Made by a program: the position numbers and the translations under genes. Source: CAYQQR01 sp964420035 (GTDB lineage Bacteria; Bacteroidota; Bacteroidia; Bacteroidales; SM23-62). From it: DNA of 64,000 nucleotides. The notes below the pieces were generated by a model. The model was given only the letters and a program-made list of their open reading frames with translations, was not told the DNA's origin and did no database searches. Below are positions 8,577 through 15,290 of this stretch, piece by piece. Position 1 is the first letter of the stretch. The number at the start of each line of letters is the position of its first letter. The stretch spans positions 18,484 to 82,483 of the forward strand of contig CAYQQR010000013.1 of the NCBI GenBank assembly GCA_964420035.1, given 5' to 3'.

Positions 8577-9896
8577 ATGAAAAATATATTGATCATTGGC
8601 GCTGCCGGACGCGACTTTCATAATTATAATGTTTACTACAGGAACAATCCCGACTTTAGGGTTGTTGCCTTTACAGCTGCACAAATTCCGGATATCGATG
8701 GAAGAAAGTACCCTGCTGAACTGGCCGGTGAACAATACCCCGATGGTATACCCATATATAATGAAGCCGACCTGGAAAAACTCATCCGGGAACTGGAAGT
8801 TGATGAATGTGTGTTTTCATACAGTGATGTACCCTATACTTACGTAATGGGCATGAGCGCGAGAATAAACGCCGCCGGAGCCAACTTTACACTGCTGGGT
8901 GCAAAGGATACCATGCTGAAAAGCAATAAACCGGTTATAGCCGTTGGTGCCGTCCGTACCGGTTGTGGCAAAAGCCAGACCTCGAGGCGAATCATTGAAA
9001 TATTGATGGAACAGGGCAAAAAGGTCGTAGCCATCCGGCACCCTATGCCTTATGGAAACCTGGTAGCCCAGAAGGTTCAGCGTTTTGCCACGATAGATGA
9101 TCTTAAAAAGCACAATTGTACCATAGAAGAAATGGAAGAATATGAGCCCCATGTTGTTCGCGGGAACGTGATATATGCCGGGGTTGATTATGAAGCCATT
9201 CTAAAGGAGGCAGAAAATGATCCCGACGGATGTGACATTATCCTGTGGGACGGAGGAAACAACGATTTCCCCTTTTATAAGCCCGACCTGATGATCACCG
9301 TTACCGATCCCCACCGTCCCGGCCACGAGTTAAGCTATTATCCCGGAGAAGTAACCTTGAGGCTGGCCGATGCGGTGGTGATCAATAAGATCGATAGTGC
9401 CGATCCCGAAGGAGTGCAAGCCGTAAGGGAAAGCATTGAAAAAGTGAACCCCGGGGCCTCGGTTATTGATGCCGCTTCTCCCATACGGGTGGAAGATCCT
9501 TCCCTGATCAAAGGAAAGAAGGTGCTGGTGGTTGAGGATGGTCCGACACTGACCCACGGCGAAATGAAGATCGGCGCCGGAGTGGTTGCAGCCAAAAAAT
9601 ACGGGGCATCCGAACTCGTTGATCCCCGTCCCTTTACCGTTGGTCGCCTGGCCGATACTTTCAGGATATATCCCGAAATTGGTGTTCTGCTCCCGGCTAT
9701 GGGCTACGGGGAACAGCAGCTCAAGGACCTGGAAGCTACCATCAATAAAGCTGATTGTGATGCCGTGGTTATCGGCACCCCCATCGACCTGAACCGGGTG
9801 ATCAACATTAAAAAGCCAACCACCCGGGTGTTTTATGATCTTCAGGAAATTGGCTCCCCGGATCTGAGGGAAGTTTTATCTGAATTCCTGGATTGA
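8577..9896 (+). CDS. Cyclic 2,3-diphosphoglycerate synthetase-like P-loop protein
   Basis: The 439-residue protein resembles cyclic 2,3-diphosphoglycerate synthetase of methanogens. It has an N-terminal Rossmann-like region (LIIGAAGRDFHNYN, residues 5-18), a P-loop GAVRTGCGKS (residues 124-133), a Walker-B-like DIILWDGGNND, and ADAVVINKID resembling a G-protein NKxD base-recognition motif. Many bacterial members are annotated simply as GTPases. The methanogen enzyme closes 2,3-bisphosphoglycerate into an intramolecular anhydride used as a compatible solute; whether the bacterial protein does so is unknown. It stands alone, with its own promoter. Confidence 0.75.
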   Translation: MKNILIIGAAGRDFHNYNVYYRNNPDFRVVAFTAAQIPDIDGRKYPAELAGEQYPDGIPIYNEADLEKLIRELEVDECVFSYSDVPYTYVMGMSARINAAGANFTLLGAKDTMLKSNKPVIAVGAVRTGCGKSQTSRRIIEILMEQGKKVVAIRHPMPYGNLVAQKVQRFATIDDLKKHNCTIEEMEEYEPHVVRGNVIYAGVDYEAILKEAENDPDGCDIILWDGGNNDFPFYKPDLMITVTDPHRPGHELSYYPGEVTLRLADAVVINKIDSADPEGVQAVRESIEKVNPGASVIDAASPIRVEDPSLIKGKKVLVVEDGPTLTHGEMKIGAGVVAAKKYGASELVDPRPFTVGRLADTFRIYPEIGVLLPAMGYGEQQLKDLEATINKADCDAVVIGTPIDLNRVINIKKPTTRVFYDLQEIGSPDLREVLSEFLD

Positions 9897-9923
9897 AGTT
9901 TCTGTTAAACTGTTTCAAGCTAC

Positions 9924-10051
9924 TTGGTTCTTTGGTTCCTTGGCTCCTTGGTTCGTTCATTAGTTCTTAGGTTCTTAAAGAATATTAGGACTGAACCAGG
10001 GAACTTATGAACCATTGAACTGAACTAAGGAACTGAGGAACTTAACCAGGT
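9924..10051 (+). repeat. Octamer tandem repeats in facing arms (imperfect long hairpin)
   Basis: Four perfect-phase octamers TTGGTTCT, TTGGTTCC, TTGGCTCC, TTGGTTCG run from 9924 to 9955 and decay into further TTAGTTC/TTAGGTTC copies up to about 9980. From about 9991 to 10051 the complement appears (GAACC, GGAAC, GAACT copies), so the two sides could pair as a long imperfect stem. The element fills the spacer between the 3' ends of the cPGS-like gene and pgi and may help end transcription from both sides. Confidence 0.75.
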
Positions 10052-10093
10052 AAAGTGAGCATCGGGGTAGTAATCAAGAAAAATCAAAAGAAA

Positions 10094-11437
10094 TTAGATC
10101 CTGGTCTTAATTTTTTTGGTTTCCTCCTCACATCCCGGCTTTTCCAGCAGGGCAAACATATTCTTTTTGTACATTTCCACTCCGGGCTGGTTGAAGGGAT
10201 TGATGCCGAGGATGTAGCCACTGATCCCGCAGGCCTTTTCAAAGAAGTAAATCAATTCACCCAGGTGGTATTCATTGATCTTCGGGATCTCGATGCGAAT
10301 GTTGGGAACGCCCCCGTCTACATGGGCCAGCAGGGTTCCCAGTTCGGCCATTTTATTGACATAATCCACCCGTTTGCCTGCAAGATAATTAAGCTGGTCA
10401 AGGTTCTCCTTGTCGGTGGGGATCACCACTTCATGGTTGGGTTCTTTCACGGAGAGCACAATTTCAAAAAGATTGCGTTCCCCATCCTGAATGTATTGAC
10501 CCATCGAGTGGAGGTCGGCCGTAAAACTCACGGAAGCAGGAAAGATACCCTTGTTTTCTTTTCCTTCACTTTCTCCATACAACTGCTTCCACCACTCGGA
10601 TAACCATACCAGCTTGGTGTTGAAATTAGCCAGGATCTCGGTGGTTTTACCGATCCGGTAAAGAGCATTACGGGTTGCTGCATACAAGGCTGCCGGATTA
10701 TCTTTGAAGGGTATACCCGGGGCGGTTTGTTTCTCCAATGCTTTGGCCCCCTTGATCAGTTCACGGATATTAAATCCTGCAGCGGCGATGGGCAACAGAC
10801 CAACCGGGGTCAGTACGGAATAACGTCCCCCGGTGTCATCGGGGATCACAAAGGTCTTATATCCCTCGTTATCGGCAAGCTTTTTCAACGCACCCCGGTC
10901 CTTGCTGGTTATGGCGATGATCCTTTGCCGGGCTTCTTCCACCCCTACCTTATTCTCCAGGTGATTGCGAAGGATCCGGAAGGCAATGGCCGGTTCGGTG
11001 GTGGTACCGGATTTGGATATGACCACGATGGCATAAGAACGTTCATCCAGTACCTCCATGATCTCATGCAAATAGTCTTCGCCAATGTTGTTTCCGGCAA
11101 AGAGCAGGAAGGGTTTATCGTGGTTGGACCTGAGATGCTCGAAGCGGTGGCTCAGGGCCTCGGTTATGGCCTTTGCTCCCAGGTAGGATCCACCGATGCC
11201 AATGACCACGATAATCTCGGCCTTGTCCTGCAGGTCTTTAGCGGTAATCTCGATTTCTTTTATCTGTTCCCGGGTAATCTTGGAGGGCAGATCGATCCAG
11301 CCCAGAAAATCACTTCCTGCCCCGGTCTTTTCATGCAGGGCTTTGATGTGCTGGCTGACCTCCTCTTCATAGGCCATGATGTGGGCTTCTCCCACAAAAT
11401 TGTAAACGTGGTGAACATCCAGGTTTAATCCGGGCAT
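10094..11437 (-). CDS. pgi: Glucose-6-phosphate isomerase
   Basis: Pgi interconverts glucose-6-phosphate and fructose-6-phosphate. The 447-residue protein is the short form typical of Bacteroidota and Firmicutes. Clear motifs are GIGGSYLGAKA, ISKSGTTTEP (sugar-phosphate binding), and the C-terminal GINPFNQPGVEMYKKN. The start is set by the -7 promoter element 22 bp upstream. It is transcribed alone, convergent with the gene to its left and divergent from the patatin gene to its right across a repeat-filled 387-bp spacer. Confidence 0.97.
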   Translation of the reverse strand: MPGLNLDVHHVYNFVGEAHIMAYEEEVSQHIKALHEKTGAGSDFLGWIDLPSKITREQIKEIEITAKDLQDKAEIIVVIGIGGSYLGAKAITEALSHRFEHLRSNHDKPFLLFAGNNIGEDYLHEIMEVLDERSYAIVVISKSGTTTEPAIAFRILRNHLENKVGVEEARQRIIAITSKDRGALKKLADNEGYKTFVIPDDTGGRYSVLTPVGLLPIAAAGFNIRELIKGAKALEKQTAPGIPFKDNPAALYAATRNALYRIGKTTEILANFNTKLVWLSEWWKQLYGESEGKENKGIFPASVSFTADLHSMGQYIQDGERNLFEIVLSVKEPNHEVVIPTDKENLDQLNYLAGKRVDYVNKMAELGTLLAHVDGGVPNIRIEIPKINEYHLGELIYFFEKACGISGYILGINPFNQPGVEMYKKNMFALLEKPGCEEETKKIKTRI

Positions 11438-11459
11438 AATTCTTGTTTTAGGTGAGTCC

Positions 11460-11467
11460 CAAAAATA
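11460..11467 (-). promoter_or_regulatory. -7 promoter element for pgi
   Basis: On the minus strand TATTTTTG matches TAnnTTTG, 22 bp upstream of the pgi ATG. Confidence 0.55.
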
Positions 11468-11508
11468 GTAAATAGCTTGGTATTATAATAACAGGGTTTG
11501 AATTTTGA

Positions 11509-11578
11509 CTGGTTTCTGGTCACTGGCATCTGGTTTATTACTTAGAGCTACCAGCAACCAGCCGCCAGCGACCAGTAG
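11509..11578 (+). repeat. Heptamer repeat element, facing arms (CTGGTnn / CCAGnnn family)
   Basis: Left arm: four heptamers CTGGTTT, CTGGTCA, CTGGCAT, CTGGTTT (11509-11536). Right arm: CCAGCAA, CCAGCCG, CCAGCGA, CCAGTAG (11551-11578). The arms are complementary and 14 bp apart. The same element, with three identical right-arm heptamers, recurs at 17130-17205 beside lysS, so this is a dispersed family. Confidence 0.85.
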
Positions 11579-11604
11579 CAAGAATCCTTTGCCGAAGGTA
11601 AATT

Positions 11605-11757
11605 TCAACTATCCCGAGAATCGGGATTTTCAACCTCTGCCGGAAGCAGATTTAAACCACCGACCGAAGGGAGGTTTTCACTACCCGAAGGGTTTTAAAC
11701 TGCCCGCGGGGCTTTAAACTACCCGAAGGGTTCAAAACTACCCGCGGGGTTTTAAAC
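11605..11757 (+). repeat. Tandem array of about seven mini-hairpins
   Basis: Units of 18-25 bp each join an A/T part (TTTTAAAC or TTTTCAAC) to a small palindrome: TCCCGAGAATCGGGA, TCTGCCGGAAGCAGA, a weak ACC...GGT unit, ACCCGAAGGGT, GCCCGCGGGGC, ACCCGAAGGGT and ACCCGCGGGGT. Loops are short (GAA or GCG in the last four). The first units are divergent and the last four nearly regular, as in a growing array. The array and the heptamer element before it together occupy most of the 387-bp spacer between pgi and the patatin gene; I see no gene in that spacer. Confidence 0.75.
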
Positions 11758-11824
11758 GGTTATGACCCCCCTTTGGAACAGTAACAATATTTTTATTTAA
11801 CTTGTTTGAATAAAATCCTGTAAA

Positions 11825-12616
11825 GTGAAATTCTTTAATAAGAAACACAATTACGGCCTGGTGCTTAGCGGAGGTGCTGCGCGCGGACTGGCCCACCCGG
11901 GGGCCATAAAAGCCCTGCATGAAGCAGGGATCGAACCGGGGATCATTTCCGGTGCCAGTGCTGGCGCCATTGCCGGTGCTTTCTATGCCGACGGTTTTGA
12001 ACCGGAGGAAATCCTAGACCTTTTTAAAGGTAAAAAGGTCCTTGATTTCACCCAGTTGAAAATAAACAAGACCGGCTTGCTTGATATTAAGGGGCTGAAA
12101 AAATTGCTGAAGGAAAACTTAAAGGCAAAAAAATTCAAGGACATGAAAAAGCCTTTTGTTGTTTCCGTTACTAATTTTAGCACGGGGAAACCCGAATACA
12201 TTTCGGATGGAGACCTGGTTGAGGCGGTACTGGCATCTTCCAGCATACCCATGGTTTTCCATCCCGTTAAGATGGGGGAACATTATTATATCGATGGAGG
12301 GGTTTTGGACAATTTCCCCATCCTTCCGATAGAGGATAAATGCAAAAAAATTATTGGTGTTGCCGTCAATCCTATAGGCGAACAAACCGGAAAGCCCACC
12401 CTGATCAGCCTGAGTATCCGGAGTCTGCACCTGGCTGTCTCCTCCGAGATGGCATGGAAAAAGAAGAAGGTAGACATTTTCATCGAACCTGCAGGTTTGA
12501 GGAAGTATAGCCTGATGGATGCAGGAAAGGCCCGGGAGATGTTCGATCTTGGTTATCAAGAGGCCAAAAAAGTCCTTGAGTCTGCCGGAAAAAGCTTGAA
12601 AAATGCTAAGGATTGA
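11825..12616 (+). CDS. Patatin-like phospholipase
   Basis: A 263-residue patatin-fold hydrolase. The oxyanion loop GGAARG is near residues 16-21, the nucleophile elbow GASAG places Ser45 as catalytic, and the partner aspartate is Asp157 in DGG, giving the full Ser-Asp dyad. There is no signal peptide, so it should act in the cytoplasm on membrane lipids (RssA/YchK-like short group). The start codon is GTG at 11825, chosen because the protein then begins KFFNKKHNYGLVLSGGAARG as in relatives. The gene stands alone. Confidence 0.93.
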   Translation: MKFFNKKHNYGLVLSGGAARGLAHPGAIKALHEAGIEPGIISGASAGAIAGAFYADGFEPEEILDLFKGKKVLDFTQLKINKTGLLDIKGLKKLLKENLKAKKFKDMKKPFVVSVTNFSTGKPEYISDGDLVEAVLASSSIPMVFHPVKMGEHYYIDGGVLDNFPILPIEDKCKKIIGVAVNPIGEQTGKPTLISLSIRSLHLAVSSEMAWKKKKVDIFIEPAGLRKYSLMDAGKAREMFDLGYQEAKKVLESAGKSLKNAKD

Positions 12617-12677
12617 CTGTAATGGGCGAAGGATGATACCCTTTTTTCATTTAAATCTTAATGATTCTGATGAGATA

Positions 12678-12685
12678 TAATTTTG
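12678..12685 (+). promoter_or_regulatory. -7 promoter element for the ThuA-like gene
   Basis: TAATTTTG matches TAnnTTTG, 48 bp before the ATG at 12734. A -33 TTTG is not evident. Confidence 0.45.
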
Positions 12686-12733
12686 TAATAAAAGAAGCTA
12701 TCTTTTGGAAAGAAATTCCGTAAACTATATTCC

Positions 12734-13522
12734 ATGAAAACGATTAGCAAATATGTTATCTTGAGTTTTGTATTATTTTTTCTATCCTTGAGTATTCTCG
12801 CGCAAAACGCCCTTGATGGGAAACGGGTACTCTTTGTCTGGGGAGGCTGGATGGGTCATGAACCGGATAAATGCGCGGAAATTTTCGTTCCCTGGATGGA
12901 ATCGGAAGGAGCCCGGGTCACGGTAACCCAGACCCTGGATTCCTATACCGATTATAATCTTGCGGAAGATTTCGACCTGATCATACAGATCTTCACCATG
13001 GCTTCCATTACCCGTGAGCAGGAAAGTGCCCTGCTGGAAGCAATCAAGAGCGGCGTTGGGATTGCCGGCTGGCACGGCGGACTGGGAGATGCTTTTCGCG
13101 ATAACGTGGCCTACCAGTTCATGGTCGGAGGACAATGGGTGGCGCACCCCGGGGGGATCATCGAGTATGCGGTCAATATTGTCGATCATGAGGATCCGGT
13201 TACCCAGGGATTGAACGATTTCAGGATGCATTCCGAGCAATATTACATGCACGTGGATCCCAATGTCAAGGTATTGGCCACTACCACCTTTACCGGAGAG
13301 CATGCATCCTGGATCGAAGGGGCCGTGATGCCGGTGGTCTGGAAGAAGATGTACGGGAAAGGAAGGGTCTTTTATTCCTCCCTCGGTCATGTTGCCTCCG
13401 ATTTCGATGTCCCCGAAGCCCTGGAGATCATGAAACGGGGGATCCGGTGGGCGGCGGAAAGTAAGTTTGCTCCTGAGGAGGAATGGTTATTTCCGGCCTA
13501 CCGGAATTGGAAAAATAAGTAG
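12734..13522 (+). CDS. Secreted ThuA-like domain protein
   Basis: The 262-residue protein has a signal peptide ending near Ala-Gln at residues 23-24 and then a ThuA-like (class I glutamine-amidotransferase-like) fold: VLFVWGGWMGHEPDKCAEIF, GIAGWHGGLGDAF, GGQWVAHPGG and GKGRVFYSSLGH. ThuA proteins act on 3-keto sugars in trehalose/sucrose use in rhizobia; secreted Bacteroidota versions occur near DUF1080 proteins, as here. The exact reaction is not known from sequence. It is followed by a perfect palindrome and a convergent DUF1080 gene. Confidence 0.85.
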   Translation: MKTISKYVILSFVLFFLSLSILAQNALDGKRVLFVWGGWMGHEPDKCAEIFVPWMESEGARVTVTQTLDSYTDYNLAEDFDLIIQIFTMASITREQESALLEAIKSGVGIAGWHGGLGDAFRDNVAYQFMVGGQWVAHPGGIIEYAVNIVDHEDPVTQGLNDFRMHSEQYYMHVDPNVKVLATTTFTGEHASWIEGAVMPVVWKKMYGKGRVFYSSLGHVASDFDVPEALEIMKRGIRWAAESKFAPEEEWLFPAYRNWKNK

Positions 13523-13568
13523 ACCACAGACCACGCCTGCCGGCAGGCGTGGTCTGTCGTCCGTGATC
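13522..13568. repeat. Perfect 32-bp palindrome with GACCAC heptamers
   Basis: Positions 13526-13557 form a perfect palindrome with 16-bp arms and no loop, centred on GCC/GGC. It is preceded by two heptamers GACCACA and GACCACG and followed by a related GTCCGTGATCC. It lies between the 3' ends of the ThuA-like and DUF1080 genes, so it could act as a bidirectional terminator, though no T-tract follows. The GACCAC unit is shared with the element at 14313-14432. Confidence 0.8.
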
Positions 13569-13600
13569 CATTCCAAATAAAACCCAATACTTAATTGAAT

Positions 13601-14263
13601 CTATTCTGTGGATATTTCAACCAGCTCAATCCTCCGGATCTCCATCGGTCCCCCTTCGGACTGGATGCAGATATTACCCTGGGTGAAGGCAGGATCAGTG
13701 CCCCGGTTCTGCAGTACCCCGTTGACCTTCAATTCTATTAAGTCATCTGTGCATCTGATCTCGTAAGTATTCCACTCACCGGCAGGTTTTTCAGAGCTTT
13801 CTTCAAATTTCGGTATAACCTTGAATCTTCCTTCTCCCGGTTCTATAACGTGGCTTGTATCTTTAACCGTGATTCCCGAACCTTCACCAATGAGGACAAA
13901 ATCACCGGCGTTCCCGTTCATCAATTGCGCCTCAATACACTGAGGCCATAGCAGGTCCTGGCCGCGGGCATGCAACAACACACCTGAATTGGCCGGTTCT
14001 TCAACCCATCGCCAGTCCACATGAAGGATATAGTTGCTATAGGTTCCCTTTGTTCGGATGTATCCGTTGGGCTTACCCTTGATCTTCAGCGAGCCCTCTT
14101 CAACATAAAAGACCTCCTTGGGATTGACAGCAGAATCCCCGACAAACAGGGTCCAGTTATCCAGATTCTCGCCGTTGAAGAGCTGGATTGTTTCGGATTC
14201 TTTGCAGGAATGAATGCTGAAGACCAGGAGTGTGGTCAGTAGGAATACGGTTAGTTTTTTCAT
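13601..14263 (-). CDS. DUF1080 lipoprotein (3-keto-disaccharide hydrolase-like)
   Basis: A 220-residue lipoprotein: signal sequence with lipobox ending at Cys20 (IHSC). The rest is a DUF1080 (PF06439) concanavalin-type beta-sandwich, seen in LFNGENLDNWT, the central NSGVLLHARG and the GEWNTYEIRC strand. The family is now linked to hydrolysis of 3-keto-glycosides in gut Bacteroides. It is divergent from a second DUF1080 gene with an inverted-repeat element between them, and its neighbour is a ThuA-like gene, so the three may handle the same class of oxidised sugar. Substrate is not determinable here. Confidence 0.85.
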   Translation of the reverse strand: MKKLTVFLLTTLLVFSIHSCKESETIQLFNGENLDNWTLFVGDSAVNPKEVFYVEEGSLKIKGKPNGYIRTKGTYSNYILHVDWRWVEEPANSGVLLHARGQDLLWPQCIEAQLMNGNAGDFVLIGEGSGITVKDTSHVIEPGEGRFKVIPKFEESSEKPAGEWNTYEIRCTDDLIELKVNGVLQNRGTDPAFTQGNICIQSEGGPMEIRRIELVEISTE

Positions 14264-14312
14264 AATTGAATATTGTTGATGATTTCAGACAAGTTAGGAT
14301 AATTTCGTGAAA

Positions 14313-14432
14313 GACCACGGACCACGGACCACAGTACGTCGCGGGAAAATTCTTACTTTGAACAGGAATTATTATAGAAGCCGGGATGATTTAGATTCTC
14401 TTGTCATGTACCGTGGTCCGTGGTCCGTGGTC
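14313..14432. repeat. 25-bp inverted repeat of GACCACG heptamers between divergent DUF1080 genes
   Basis: The left arm (14313-14337) has the heptamers GACCACG, GACCACG, GACCACA then GTAC. The right arm (14408-14432) is its reverse complement with one mismatch in 25. The 70-bp centre between the arms is unrelated sequence. With 219 bp between the two start codons, the element takes up over half of the shared upstream region and must affect or contain the regulatory DNA of both genes. Confidence 0.85.
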
Positions 14433-14482
14433 ATATTTTCACTATCTTTCACTTAAACAACACAACTTTAATCCACTCAGTC

Positions 14483-15226
14483 ATGAAAATAAAGAATCTA
14501 CTGCTAATGCTGAGTTTCTCAGTTTTAATGGTTGCTGGTTACGGCCAGACAAAGGAAATTCCCGAGGGCTTTGTCTCCCTGTTCAATGGCCAGGACTTTA
14601 CCAACTGGGTAGTGCCCGAGGGGGATAACGGTCACTGGAAAATTCTTGATGGCGTCATCGATTATGATGCAGAAAGTGAAGCCAAGGGAAACAAAAGCCT
14701 GTGGAGCGAAAAATCCCATGGAGATTTTGTTTTATATGTAGACTGGCGCATTAAGAAAACCCCTTATAAAAATCCCCGGGTACCCATCATTTTGCCCAGT
14801 GGTTTGCATAAATTAGATGAGAACGGGGAAGTGATCCGCATGGTGGTTCCGGATTCCGACTCGGGCATTCTGTTGCGCGGTCAGGGGAAATCCCAGGTCA
14901 ACATCTGGTGCTGGCCCACCGGATCCGGCGAGGTCTATGGCTATCGCATGGACGAAAGCATGCCACCGGAGGTTAGAAGAGCGGTAACACCAACTACTCT
15001 GGCCGATAATAATATCGGGGAGTGGAACACCTTCAGGATTATCCTGGTCGGTGATGTATTGAAGGTAGAGCTGAACGGGATCACGGTGATTGAGGAGGCT
15101 GAACTGCCCGGTCTTCCCGAAGAAGGACCCATCGGCCTGCAGCACCATGGCAACAAGGTCGACGGGGAATGGGTCAGTCCGCCGAGCTTGCTTCAGTTTC
15201 GGAATGTTTATATTAAGGAGTTGTAG
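14483..15226 (+). CDS. Secreted DUF1080 protein (3-keto-disaccharide hydrolase-like)
   Basis: A 247-residue DUF1080 protein with a signal peptide (residues 1-22, ending VAGYGQ). The domain starts GFVSLFNGQDFTNWV and contains the typical DSGILLRGQGKSQVNIWCWPTGSGE block and the GEWNTFRIILVGD strand. The upstream in-frame ATG-like start at 14420 falls within the right arm of the inverted repeat and would destroy the signal peptide, so ATG 14483 is preferred. It differs from its divergent DUF1080 neighbour in being soluble rather than a lipoprotein, so the pair may act at different places in the envelope. Confidence 0.87.
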   Translation: MKIKNLLLMLSFSVLMVAGYGQTKEIPEGFVSLFNGQDFTNWVVPEGDNGHWKILDGVIDYDAESEAKGNKSLWSEKSHGDFVLYVDWRIKKTPYKNPRVPIILPSGLHKLDENGEVIRMVVPDSDSGILLRGQGKSQVNIWCWPTGSGEVYGYRMDESMPPEVRRAVTPTTLADNNIGEWNTFRIILVGDVLKVELNGITVIEEAELPGLPEEGPIGLQHHGNKVDGEWVSPPSLLQFRNVYIKEL

Positions 15227-15256
15227 ATTTTATAAGGACGTTCGTTATTCAAGGAG

Positions 15257-15277
15257 ATCCCGCATCAAGTGCGGGAT
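15257..15277. terminator. Stem-loop between DUF1080 and lysS 3' ends
   Basis: ATCCCGCA and TGCGGGAT form an 8-bp perfect stem around a 5-nt loop. It lies between convergent genes and probably stops transcription from either side. There is no strong T-tract, so intrinsic termination is only moderately supported. Confidence 0.5.
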
Positions 15278-15290
15278 GGAGCCCAATTCA

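Noticed and set aside
10055..10603. Plus-strand open frame of 182 codons opposite pgi
   Set aside because: It reads through the complement of pgi and begins in the octamer repeat; no family signal.
11505..11717. Plus-strand open frame of 70 codons upstream of the patatin gene
   Set aside because: It is composed of the repeat elements themselves and has no start signal.
11605..11757. CRISPR array
   Set aside because: Units are only 18-25 bp with no separate spacers and no cas gene in the window; it is a tandem hairpin repeat instead.
14313..14432. Insertion sequence or MITE
   Set aside because: No transposase and no visible target-site duplication beside the arms; kept as a repeat element only.
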